From S010-25 sp964466455 (GTDB lineage Bacteria; Pseudomonadota; Gammaproteobacteria; SZUA-229): a DNA stretch of 30,075 nt. The notes below the pieces were generated by a model. The model ran no database searches. It saw nothing but the letters and a program-made list of their open reading frames with translations, and was not told the DNA's origin. Location: positions 1-30,075 of the forward strand of contig CAYXNL010000029.1 of NCBI GenBank assembly GCA_964466455.1, written 5' to 3'. A program made the translations under genes and the position numbers. This document shows positions 24,190 to 30,075 of the stretch, piece by piece (the first letter of the stretch is position 1; each line of letters begins with the position of its first letter).

Positions 24190-24430
24190 TTAGCCTTTGT
24201 TAATATTGCTATTTACATAAACCGTATTTGTGCCCAGCCGATTAGCTTTATTATACATATCATTAATTACAGCATTTGTCAGAGCAACATTGCTGATAAA
24301 CGGATAGTTGTACCAGTGACCGTCTGAGCTGATAATATTATCCAGATAGTCACAACTAATATTCTTATTTTTTGCTGCTACATGATGAGAGCAGGAGAAA
24401 AGTACTAATCAGGCAGGTTTTTAATTGCAT
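24190..24430 (-). pseudogene. Lipoprotein gene (DUF4156-like) split by a one-base shift in a poly-A run
   Basis: From ATG 24430 the frame reads MQLKTCLISTFLLLSSCSSKK, a lipoprotein signal with lipobox LLSSC, and stops. Removing one A from the run of six (24368-24373 on the plus strand as T) restores the frame: SSKNKNISCDYLDNIISSDG, HWYNYPFISNVALTNAVIND and MYNKANRLGTNTVYVNSNIN, ending at 24190-24192. The 'NDMxNKAxxLGxN' end resembles DUF4156 lipoproteins of about 80-100 residues. It sits between a membrane-protein gene and the Kazal lipoprotein gene on the same strand. It may be a true mutation, a phase-variable tract or a sequencing error. Confidence 0.72.
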
Positions 24431-24463
24431 ATCCATCTGTAATCATACGTCCTGGTAATAAAG

Positions 24464-25198
24464 CTAAGAATTCATAGTACCCATACATACACGTTCCAGT
24501 TCGACCAGATGCGGTAATAGCTCGGAGTTTTTTTGCACATGGAAAATATACCGTGGCACATTCCACCCGGTAGATTGCGCCATAAAGGGTTCACCCCAGA
24601 AACTAAGCAGTGCTTCGGTACCACCGCTATGATGGCTATCAGCAAGGATAAATGAAATATTTTTTTCCAGTGTACACCAGTAAGGTTCCTTGACCTTAGA
24701 ATAACCGGAACATGCCAGAATTTTTGGCTGTATTTCTTCCTGCCACAACATCATCTGGCCTTTATCAAGAACAAACTGGACTGAGGTAACCATGGGGTTT
24801 TCCACCACAGGGCGAAGCAATGCATCAAATAATGGCTGGGTCTGATACATCGAAAGGCAGACATTATACATAATTACGTCCTCTTTCATGTGTCGCGCAA
24901 ACCGTTCATTTACTGTACGTAACTGTCGCGGCCCCACCAGAACGATATCCGGTGACTTGAGTGTTGACTGTATTCTACGTACTACATGCTCAGTTTTGTC
25001 GATTTGTTCCGCTGTGTGCTCGTTATTTCTTGTGTGACGCATGAAATTAATAAACAGAAGCCCCATCAGAGCTAATACGATTAGCAGAATTTCATGCTCA
25101 TTCACGATATTCAGCATATTCAGAATTATAGCGGCCACGGCAGCCAACAGCCCGGCTATCGCATCCCATTCATAATTGAGTAATGTTTTTATCTTCAT
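24464..25198 (-). CDS. Membrane-anchored protein of unknown function
   Basis: A 244-residue protein. Two hydrophobic helices (about residues 14-32, AGLLAAVAAIILNMLNIV, and 37-54, ILLIVLALMGLLFINFM) are followed by a charged helix (NNEHTAEQIDKTEHVVRRIQ) and a soluble domain of about 150 residues. The soluble part includes DIVLVGPRQLRTVNERFARH, VVENPMVTSVQFVLDKGQ and ISFILADSHHSGGTEALLSF. The latter, with GEPFMAQSTGWNVPRYIFHV, recalls the layout of inactive phospholipase D-like folds, but no HKD motif is present. It is the first gene of a probable three-gene operon with the split lipoprotein and the Kazal lipoprotein. I do not recognise the family. Confidence 0.65.
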   Translation of the reverse strand: MKIKTLLNYEWDAIAGLLAAVAAIILNMLNIVNEHEILLIVLALMGLLFINFMRHTRNNEHTAEQIDKTEHVVRRIQSTLKSPDIVLVGPRQLRTVNERFARHMKEDVIMYNVCLSMYQTQPLFDALLRPVVENPMVTSVQFVLDKGQMMLWQEEIQPKILACSGYSKVKEPYWCTLEKNISFILADSHHSGGTEALLSFWGEPFMAQSTGWNVPRYIFHVQKNSELLPHLVELERVCMGTMNS

Positions 25199-25224
25199 TC
25201 AATATTTAATTTTTGGGTTAATGC

Positions 25225-25251
25225 ATCTCTGAATAAGTCTATCATGTCTCT
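25225..25251. repeat. Dispersed 27-mer repeat, copy 2
   Basis: Same 27-base sequence as 14800-14826 with three differences. It lies 27 bases upstream of the minus-strand membrane-protein start, so it could affect its promoter. Confidence 0.65.
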
Positions 25252-25360
25252 GCGCGACCTGCGGGGCAAACAGGATACTCAGCCTCACATTAAATAATTT
25301 TTACTGCACCTGGTTAAAAATGTCTGGCATTAATAAAAATAGTATAATATCGGGGTACAT

Positions 25361-25379
25361 ATTACCGTTCTCCTTAGTA
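25361..25379 (-). repeat. Dispersed 19-mer repeat carrying a strong ribosome-binding site, copy 2
   Basis: Identical to 4879-4897. On the minus strand AAGGAG is followed eight bases later by ATG and a 17-codon frame beginning MYPDIILFLLMPD, then a stop. This looks like a gene leader cut off from its gene. The flanking TCTGGCATTAATA (25323-25335) also recurs at 29598-29610, inside a palindrome. Confidence 0.65.
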
Positions 25380-25458
25380 TGTGCAAATTTAATGTTTTTT
25401 TCTTTGCCACAGATTTCTTTTAATATAACACCGAAATATATCAACCCCAGCAGATGTA

Positions 25459-26421
25459 ATGCATAACAAGATACCTGATAAAACGATACTGCAAAAAACA
25501 GTGACGAAACAACGTTTGATTCTCAAGGAGATGCTTTTTGAGTCTATGTCCGAGTTGGCATTAGCCTGTTCTCAGAATATAGATGACTCACAGGCTCTGG
25601 AGAAAATTCTCACTGATGCGATGGGGAAAGCTGATTATTGTAAATATATCTGGGTTCTTGATCGCTCGGTCTGTCAACTGACAGACACGATTGACCGGGC
25701 AGGTATAAAACATGGTCAGACTGGGCGTGACCGCGCCGCCAGACCTTATTTACAACGTGCCTTAAAAGGTGAAGACTACTATCTTTCAGACGCTTATATT
25801 AGCCGTAACAGGAAACGCCCATCACTCACCGCAGTAAAGATTATTCATAATGATAGCGGTCAGGTTATCGGTTACCTGGGGGCCGATTTTGATCTGAGAG
25901 AATTACCAAAAACCGCTGATGTTTACGAAAATAAAAAGAACTGGCAACAGGTGAAAGGTGACCCTGCAATTCGTAGCGGGTTATTCTCACAACAACGTGT
26001 AGAAAGCGCGATGGATGCACAGATTGATGATGTACTTAGTATTATTCAGGAATTGATACTTGCTCATGGTGTTTTTCACGCCAAGCTGCATTTCTCAAGC
26101 AGTCGTGCAACATTGTGGCGCGTTAATAACCCATTCGATTATCAGATATTGACTATTGATGAATTAAGCGACCCCGATATTTGCCTGGCATTTCAGCATC
26201 AGGAATATTTTGATAAAGCGACGGTTAGCGCTGAGGATATCGCTCGCGTTTTTCAACATTTCAAAGAGCTGCGTTTTGCTGATGAAACCATCTATTTGCG
26301 TGCAGCATCACTTAACGTGGTTAATGGCATGGTTGGACTAAACTTTTCATGTGACGGCTCACACTATATGCACTATAAAGAATTTCTGGATAAAAACATG
26401 GATTTCTGGTTTGGTGGTTAA
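25459..26421 (+). CDS. Soluble PDC/Cache-domain sensor protein
   Basis: A 320-residue protein with no signal peptide or membrane helix. Residues about 40-150 form a PDC/Cache-like sensor: KYIWVLDRSVCQLTDTIDRA, TGRDRAARPYLQRALKGEDY, YLSDAYISRNRKRPSLTAVK and VIGYLGADFDLRELP are the typical ligand-pocket pattern, here in a cytoplasmic protein. The rest (about 170-320) is a helical and beta region without a known output domain; DEIxDPDICLAF- and FKELRFADETIYLRAASLNV-type text is seen but not recognised. It is divergent from the membrane-protein gene. The ribosome-binding site is weak. It probably senses a small molecule, such as a carboxylate; the partner is unknown. Confidence 0.75.
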   Translation: MHNKIPDKTILQKTVTKQRLILKEMLFESMSELALACSQNIDDSQALEKILTDAMGKADYCKYIWVLDRSVCQLTDTIDRAGIKHGQTGRDRAARPYLQRALKGEDYYLSDAYISRNRKRPSLTAVKIIHNDSGQVIGYLGADFDLRELPKTADVYENKKNWQQVKGDPAIRSGLFSQQRVESAMDAQIDDVLSIIQELILAHGVFHAKLHFSSSRATLWRVNNPFDYQILTIDELSDPDICLAFQHQEYFDKATVSAEDIARVFQHFKELRFADETIYLRAASLNVVNGMVGLNFSCDGSHYMHYKEFLDKNMDFWFGG

Positions 26422-26609
26422 CAACAACGGACTGCAACGGTGCGCGCAATGAATATCTACTACACCGCTGTATCCAGCAGCTTCAATTTTTGCAATGGCA
26501 CTGAAATCCCTGTCCAGGGTCGATGTTGCAGAAAGGGCAATCGGTGGTCGTGTTTATTGATACCGATGTATATGAAGGCTTTTATAATGAATTTGTAATT
26601 CAAAAATAC

Positions 26610-26804
26610 TCACCTTTTTTCAATACAGTCAATTAGCAAACTAATCATACGGTTATTCATATCAACAGTGCTTTTATTTTCGTAAGATTTCAGGTTCTGC
26701 CGCTCGGCGCCCAGTTTTCGAGCAAGATCTGCTGCGGTTTTTGAGCCGGATATTATCTTCAGCTTCTCGATGATTTCTTTATTTGTAAGTATATTTTTGC
26801 TCAT
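26610..26804 (-). CDS. Small helix-turn-helix regulator (CI-repressor N-terminal type)
   Basis: A 64-residue protein consisting only of a DNA-binding domain: EIIEKLKIISGSKTAADLAR followed by KLGAERQNLKSYENKST is a helix-turn-helix of the phage CI / Bacteriophage_CI_repr type. There is no peptidase or dimerisation domain. It is divergent from a 29-codon peptide gene, and a perfect 7-bp dyad lies between them, 26 bases upstream of this start. It probably represses both directions. It may be a relic of a prophage-like regulator or a defence-island regulator. Confidence 0.75.
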   Translation of the reverse strand: MSKNILTNKEIIEKLKIISGSKTAADLARKLGAERQNLKSYENKSTVDMNNRMISLLIDCIEKR

Positions 26805-26829
26805 AATGTAATAGATAGTCTTACATTTA

Positions 26830-26846
26830 GTAACAGATACTGTTAC
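26830..26846. promoter_or_regulatory. Operator palindrome between HTH gene and small peptide
   Basis: GTAACAG-ATA-CTGTTAC is a perfect 7-bp inverted repeat with a 3-base centre, typical of repressor sites for CI-like dimers. A possible -10 box TACAAT (26844-26849) for the rightward transcript overlaps its right arm. Confidence 0.72.
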
Positions 26847-26880
26847 AATAAACGCTCATTAAATGTACATGGAGGATATT

Positions 26881-26970
26881 ATGAAAGTCGAGTTAGCAAG
26901 TTGTGGTAACTCTGATCATTTCCAGGACCCGGATCGTCCCATGTATGGCTGTGAAAGTGACCACTATTGA
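26881..26970 (+). CDS. 29-residue Cys/His peptide (or truncated N-terminus of a larger small protein)
   Basis: A perfect GGAGG site five bases upstream leads into a 29-codon frame, MKVELASCGNSDHFQDPDRP followed by MYGCESDHY and TGA. It has two cysteines (C8, C24) and two histidines (H13, H28) in a repeated C-x(2-3)-S-D-H pattern. The gene is expressed away from the HTH regulator across the operator. It could be a genuine micropeptide. From memory, 'SCGNPDxxQDP-x-RP-x2-GC' also begins longer (about 90-residue) uncharacterised proteins, so this may be a truncated copy cut by the DNA that brought the neighbouring antitoxin. I cannot decide between these here. Confidence 0.55.
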   Translation: MKVELASCGNSDHFQDPDRPMYGCESDHY

Positions 26971-26993
26971 TTAAAGTAATTACAACAGACTTC

Positions 26994-27983
26994 CTATATT
27001 TTTAGATCCTTTGCATAAACATACGAAATAGGATTGCCTTCAATCGTTGACGTATAAGCTTTTTCTTCATGAGAAAATTTCATCATCTCAGCAGAACCAA
27101 ACTGCTGAAAATAATTAAGCGTTTCTTCCAGAATTGTACTTTCGGTTTCATCAAATGCGGTCAAATCCGGTTTAGCACGAGCGACACACTTAAATCCCGT
27201 GTAATTCCCAAAAACTTCTTCCTCAACATCCAGATTATGTTCACGTGATAATTCCGCAAAATAGTAATCATAATTATCGGGTACCGGGCCATATTGAAGA
27301 TGTACATAGCGCGCGCCGGTAATTGAAACCGCATATTCCTTGAAGTGTTTGAAGTCGGCGTAAAAAAGCAGCTTGTTCAACTTTGTCTTAAGCTGGCCAC
27401 TAACAGAAAAGTAAAGGATTACATTAAATAACTTGCGAGAATCCAGCTTGCGGTATCCACTGAATTCATCCGGTGCGTATTGTCCAAAAAGCTCTTCAAA
27501 AAGTCGTTCAAAGGAGCAAGCCTCATCATCCGCCGTATGTAACTCACTCAGAAGCCGTTTACGCTTGTCGTCGGACATAGCATTCGGTGCCTTATTTATA
27601 AGCGTAATCAAATTGTGAGGCTGCATAGCCAGCCGCAGAATTTTTTCATGCGCCTCGCTTTGCAAGGCACCATTTTCATAACGACTCAGCGTTACCCCAC
27701 CCCAGCCAAGAATTTTACTCATCTCATTCTGGGTTAAGCCGTATTGCTTACGCCAGTCTCGAATTTTCTCAGGTTGCAACATTTCATGTTGCCGCCGGTA
27801 CTCCCGATAAGCTAACACAAGTGAATCCGGACTACGCGTGTTTTCAAACTCTGCGCCACACTCGGTGCATTTTAAAAACTCGGCATCAACTTCAACAGGT
27901 TCACCACGTACTTCAACCACTTCACGGCTGCGAACACCTTTAATCTCGGTCTCTTTTTCACAATTTGGGCAAATATCTTTCAT
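26994..27983 (-). CDS. Antitoxin: zinc ribbon (MqsA-like) + HTH + DUF4065 (Panacea/SocA) domain
   Basis: A 329-residue protein from ATG 27983; the frame is open further upstream but only inside the preceding gene. Residues 1-45 hold a zinc ribbon with CPNC and CTEC pairs. Residues about 65-120 hold an MqsA/XRE helix-turn-helix (IRDWRKQYGLTQNEMSKILG, WGGVTLSRYENGALQ). Residues about 185-300 hold DUF4065 (KLNKLLFYADFKHFKEYAVS, YVHLQYGPVPDNYDYYF). The DUF4065 ('Panacea') domain is known as a versatile toxin-neutralising fold. The gene appears intact while the toxin just upstream is truncated, so this may be an orphan antitoxin or autorepressor. Start and toxin frame overlap by 26 bases. Confidence 0.87.
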   Translation of the reverse strand: MKDICPNCEKETEIKGVRSREVVEVRGEPVEVDAEFLKCTECGAEFENTRSPDSLVLAYREYRRQHEMLQPEKIRDWRKQYGLTQNEMSKILGWGGVTLSRYENGALQSEAHEKILRLAMQPHNLITLINKAPNAMSDDKRKRLLSELHTADDEACSFERLFEELFGQYAPDEFSGYRKLDSRKLFNVILYFSVSGQLKTKLNKLLFYADFKHFKEYAVSITGARYVHLQYGPVPDNYDYYFAELSREHNLDVEEEVFGNYTGFKCVARAKPDLTAFDETESTILEETLNYFQQFGSAEMMKFSHEEKAYTSTIEGNPISYVYAKDLKI

Positions 27984-29016
27984 GACGATCCTGCTCCGGA
28001 CCCTTGCAGTAATCCGTAAACGACAACTCCAGCAAAATCTCTTCAAGATTGGCTTTGGCCAAACCCAACCGAGCAAGTGTTGGCCGTGTTTCTGCACGGG
28101 GCACAATATCAATACCACTGTTTTCAGTGGCAGTCTGTTTAAAATTCAGCAGAAAGTCCCGTACATTGTATTGCCCCACTCGTAAGTGAGGATGAATGCG
28201 CTGAAATGTGTTTTCGGCTTGAAGAAGAATTTCTTCCCGATGTGCGACAAATAACACTCGCTTGGCACCTAATTGTGCTGAGTCAAATGCTGCCAAAAAA
28301 GTCTTACCTAAACCAGTCGCCATAACAACTAACCCACGCCGAAAGCCGGCATGACGTGTTTCTTTTAGGGAACGCAATGCCTCACTTTGCACCTCATTAG
28401 ATTCAGGAATAGGCAGTTCAGCATCTGTGCTACCAGGTGCAATAGGTAAATCAGGCAATTTCCGCCGTTGTTCATATGCATCAATCCAATCGTGGCTTAA
28501 TCGAATAATATCTGGATGTGCTAGCAAGTGCTGGTATTCTTCTCGGATTTCCTTAAAACATCGAGTAGTTCCATCATTTTTATTATCATTAAGATTAACG
28601 GCATAATTCCACTCAATGCCATCAGTCATAGCCGCCTTACTAATATTACTAGAACCAATGTACGCTGTACCATCAAGAACTTCCCCTTCTCTTGATTCCA
28701 GAAATATATATGCCTTAAGATGAAAACTAAGATTGCCTCCAGCTTGAAACAAGTAGATGTCAGCGCCCCGTTCAGCTAATAACATAAGCATCCTAAGAGC
28801 CTGAGGATCAGTGATGTCCAAATAGTCGCTGGTGAGTACAGTTAATTTCACATGGCGAATCGTCAAAGCATCAACAAGTGCCTGATACAATAATTCTAAG
28901 CCACTGCTTTTAATAAAAGAGACCGCCAACTCAATTTCATTTGCTTGATAGATTGATTGGAGCACTCTCGTTAAAAACGGATCGTCTACTCCGCCTGTGC
29001 TGAGACATTGACTCAC
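27958..29016 (-). pseudogene. Chimera: PLD-like/helicase N-terminal half joined to MqsR-like toxin N-terminal part
   Basis: A single 352-residue frame made of two broken genes. Residues 1-283 start as a phospholipase D-like nuclease domain (AYIFL and GTAYIGSSNISKAAM, H99-x-K101), followed by a superfamily-2 helicase front end: GLVVMATGLGKTFLAAFD (about 229-246) and RVLFVAHREEILLQAE. The text then leaves helicase sequence near residue 284 (about base 28167) before the DEAD box. Residues about 285-344 (VRDFLLNFKQTATENSGIDI, RLGLAKANLEEILLELSFTDYC) match the start of the toxin that accompanies zinc-ribbon antitoxins. This part ends exactly where the antitoxin ATG begins, losing the C-terminal half. 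Neither activity should survive, though the frame is open and could be translated. Confidence 0.75.
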
Positions 29017-29087
29017 AGATTATTTCTCAAACCTAAAGAGATACAGCAGAGATGCAGAGTCAAACCTTGCATTTTGCACAACAACAT

Positions 29088-29444
29088 TCAACCATACTCC
29101 GTATATTTCTTAGCATTCCCTTTCGCCTTATCTACCGGATATTTCTGCTCGTTGAGTTCTATCTTACTAATCGCAGCAACCAATAAATCAATATCAAGCT
29201 TATCGGCCAGCCGAATCAAATAAATAAACGTATCTGCCAGTTCGGTTTCAACTTCATCGAGTTTGTTTTGCGGCAGGTTTTTACTCTGTTCTTCGGTGAG
29301 CCACTGAAAGTGTTCAATAATTTCAGCCACTTCGGCGCTGAGTGCCATAGAGAGATTTTTTGGGGAATGAAACTGATCCCAGTCACGCGCTTTAGCGAAT
29401 TCACGCAGGCGTTGTTTTAATGTATCGAGATCAGTGCAACTCAT
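29088..29444 (-). CDS. MazG-like nucleotide pyrophosphohydrolase
   Basis: A 118-residue all-helical MazG/dCTPase-type enzyme. The metal-binding set is seen as E38 and E41 in LSAEVAEIIEHFQWL and E68 and D71 in VETELADTFIYLIRLADKL. The family hydrolyses non-canonical or excess nucleoside triphosphates to the monophosphate. It lies 71 bases upstream of the PLD-helicase chimera on the same strand. PLD-helicases of this type are often found with small nucleotide hydrolases in defence or repair loci, which suggests a former joint role. Length and motifs are complete, so this gene is probably still active. Confidence 0.92.
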   Translation of the reverse strand: MSCTDLDTLKQRLREFAKARDWDQFHSPKNLSMALSAEVAEIIEHFQWLTEEQSKNLPQNKLDEVETELADTFIYLIRLADKLDIDLLVAAISKIELNEQKYPVDKAKGNAKKYTEYG

Positions 29445-29503
29445 TTAATGGTTTAACCCTTAATCTTTTATTATTTTTTTACATTCCTCCCTGATTCTTA
29501 TAA

Positions 29504-29533
29504 CCAGGAGCCTGTCCGAGAATAGGCTCCTGG
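29504..29533. repeat. 10-bp inverted repeat containing dispersed 20-mer, copy 2
   Basis: CCAGGAGCCT (29504-29513) pairs perfectly with AGGCTCCTGG (29524-29533) around a 10-base loop. Bases 29506-29525 equal the 20-mer found inverted at 4478-4497, where the second hairpin arm is missing. Confidence 0.8.
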
Positions 29534-29600
29534 TGCATCCCTGGTAATTGCTCCGGCATTACCCTACTACCGTCCATCCGTGGACATAAGCACGATTTCT

Positions 29601-29629
29601 GGCATTAATACTACCACAGTATTAATGCC
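29601..29629. repeat. 12-bp perfect palindrome
   Basis: GGCATTAATACT (29601-29612) and AGTATTAATGCC (29618-29629) are exact reverse complements with a 5-base loop. TATTTTA follows on the plus strand, a poor terminator tail. Its left arm, as TCTGGCATTAATA, also occurs at 25323-25335. Confidence 0.75.
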
Positions 29630-29735
29630 TATTTTACTGGCCCCATTGCATCAACAAATTCTAATAATTCATCTGTTGATCTTCAAAATTAATGACAATC
29701 ATCGTGCAACTGAATACCAATTCGCAATAACACCC

Positions 29736-29873
29736 TTAATTCGTCGAGATCCGGATACCTGCCAAACTCAGTCTCTCATAGTCGTCACGCAACTCGCTCT
29801 TTACGTCATACCAGAAAATGATGCGATATTTTTCAAAGAGTTTAGTCAGTGCCTGTGCAATACGGTTACTCAT
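29736..29873 (-). pseudogene. pglZ: PglZ (BREX alkaline phosphatase-like) N-terminal stub
   Basis: Only 45 codons: MSNRIAQALTKLFEKYRIIF, WYDVKSELRDDYERLSLAGI, then unrelated residues and a stop at 29736-29738. 'RI-x-x-AL-x-KLFEK-x-RI-x-FWYD-x-K-x-ELR' is the beginning of PglZ from type 1 BREX phage-defence systems, normally about 800 residues or more. The start overlaps the stop of the upstream gene (ATGA), as in an intact operon, so the truncation is an internal deletion downstream. No brxL or other BREX gene follows within the window on this side. Confidence 0.72.
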
Positions 29874-30075
29874 CTCTTTCCTTTATCTTCGTATTCATCA
29901 TTTACAAGCCGATACTTCTGCAAACGGCTATTGGGTTTATCGGGAATGGTGTATTCGATAATTCCATGTTCCAATAGCTCCTTTATAGCTCGTTTGAAGG
30001 CACCGGTTTTGGACCCCAGGCCTAACACATCCACCAATTCAGATGCTGACAATGGATCATCCGATAATGCGGTTA
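29870..30075 (-). CDS. C-terminus of a winged-helix, probably ATP-binding (AlbA_2/RecG-like) protein, partial
   Basis: The frame is open to the right edge (at least 68 codons) and ends GIIEYTIPDKPNSRLQKYRL, then VNDEYEDKGKR. A helix-turn-helix (SASELVDVLGLGSKTGAFKR) followed by IPDKPxSRLQKYRL is the usual C-terminus of Schlafen-AlbA_2-type ATP-binding regulators and of some Fic proteins. Such ATP-binding proteins are found between pglX and pglZ in BREX loci, and this gene overlaps the PglZ stub by four bases, which supports that identity. The main domain lies outside the window. Confidence 0.65.
   Translation of the reverse strand, partial: TALSDDPLSASELVDVLGLGSKTGAFKRAIKELLEHGIIEYTIPDKPNSRLQKYRLVNDEYEDKGKR

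Larger units (their letters stand above)
29445..29735. other. Non-coding junction region rich in palindromes
   Basis: About 290 bases without a credible gene, lying between the MazG-like gene and the PglZ stub. It contains the 20-mer dispersed repeat inside a 10-bp hairpin (29504-29533), a weak GGTAAT/ATTACC dyad, a GTCCA-TCCG-TGGAC hairpin, and a 12-bp palindrome (29601-29629). A short out-of-frame text on the minus strand (DLDELRVLLRIGIQLHDDCH, ending near 29694) is unrecognised. Confidence 0.6.

Noticed and set aside
26422..26609. Possible minus-strand coding remnant (text DFSAIAKIEAAGYSGVVDIH)
   Set aside because: Open for about 58 codons and protein-like, but without a start and without a family I can name; not listed as a gene.
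26881..26970. RiPP (modified peptide) precursor with leader and core
   Set aside because: No radical-SAM, cyclase, protease or transporter gene is within reach, and the peptide may be a truncated longer protein; kept only as a small CDS.
29694..29765. Minus-strand text DLDELRVLLRIGIQLHDDCH after the PglZ stub
   Set aside because: Looks like a coding scrap, but is too short to assign and is not in frame with PglZ.
1..30075. CRISPR arrays, tRNA or rRNA genes, complete insertion sequences
   Set aside because: No regular spaced repeats, cloverleaf-like sequences, rRNA landmarks or intact transposase were seen on either strand.

Overview
The window is a chromosomal segment of a gammaproteobacterium of moderate to low G+C (it reads as a little over 40%). 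The yajC-secD-secF block behind tgt and queA, a 960-residue RapA, a large DUF1631 protein and an LpxR-type outer-membrane protein all fit that class. I cannot name the genus.

Layout. (1) 1-5.1 kb is an accessory zone: a ParD-like antitoxin at the edge, a LysR regulator divergent from a methyltransferase, a frameshifted nitrilase relic, then a dense run of toxin-antitoxin material. VapBC and DinJ-YafQ look intact and have recognisable promoter/operator sequences. At least three ParE/RelE-type toxin relics and a metallo-beta-lactamase-fold fragment lie between and around them. (2) 5.2-14.0 kb is core genome on the minus strand: rhodanese, queA, tgt, yajC, secD, secF (queuosine synthesis plus Sec membrane machinery), preceded by a DUF1631 gene with a coding minisatellite. 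(3) 14.4-21.1 kb: a small PQ-loop (SemiSWEET-like) gene divergent from rapA, then a DctA-type symporter fused to a periplasmic binding protein, then a RimK-like ATP-grasp ligase. (4) 21.3-26.4 kb is a cell-envelope region: LpxR-like lipid A deacylase, a second beta-barrel protein, a lipoprotein, a Kazal-domain lipoprotein, a frameshifted lipoprotein gene, a membrane protein of unknown function and a soluble PDC/Cache sensor.

(5) 26.6-30.1 kb is a decayed defence island. A CI-like repressor is divergent from a 29-residue Cys/His peptide across a perfect operator palindrome. Next comes a zinc-ribbon/HTH/DUF4065 (Panacea-type) antitoxin, preceded by a chimeric ORF joining the front half of a PLD-helicase to the front part of that antitoxin's apparent toxin. 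A MazG-like pyrophosphohydrolase follows, then a stretch of strong palindromes, a PglZ N-terminal stub (BREX) and the C-terminus of a winged-helix, probably ATP-binding, protein.

Short dispersed repeats link the accessory zones: a 20-mer at 4.48 and 29.51 kb, a 19-mer at 4.88 and 25.36 kb, and a 27-mer at 14.80 and 25.23 kb. The most unusual items are the double-truncation chimera at 27.96-29.02 kb, the Kazal lipoprotein with a readable reactive site, the symporter-binding-protein fusion, and the nested inverted repeats at 14.14-14.26 kb. I see no CRISPR array, rRNA, tRNA or intact transposase.
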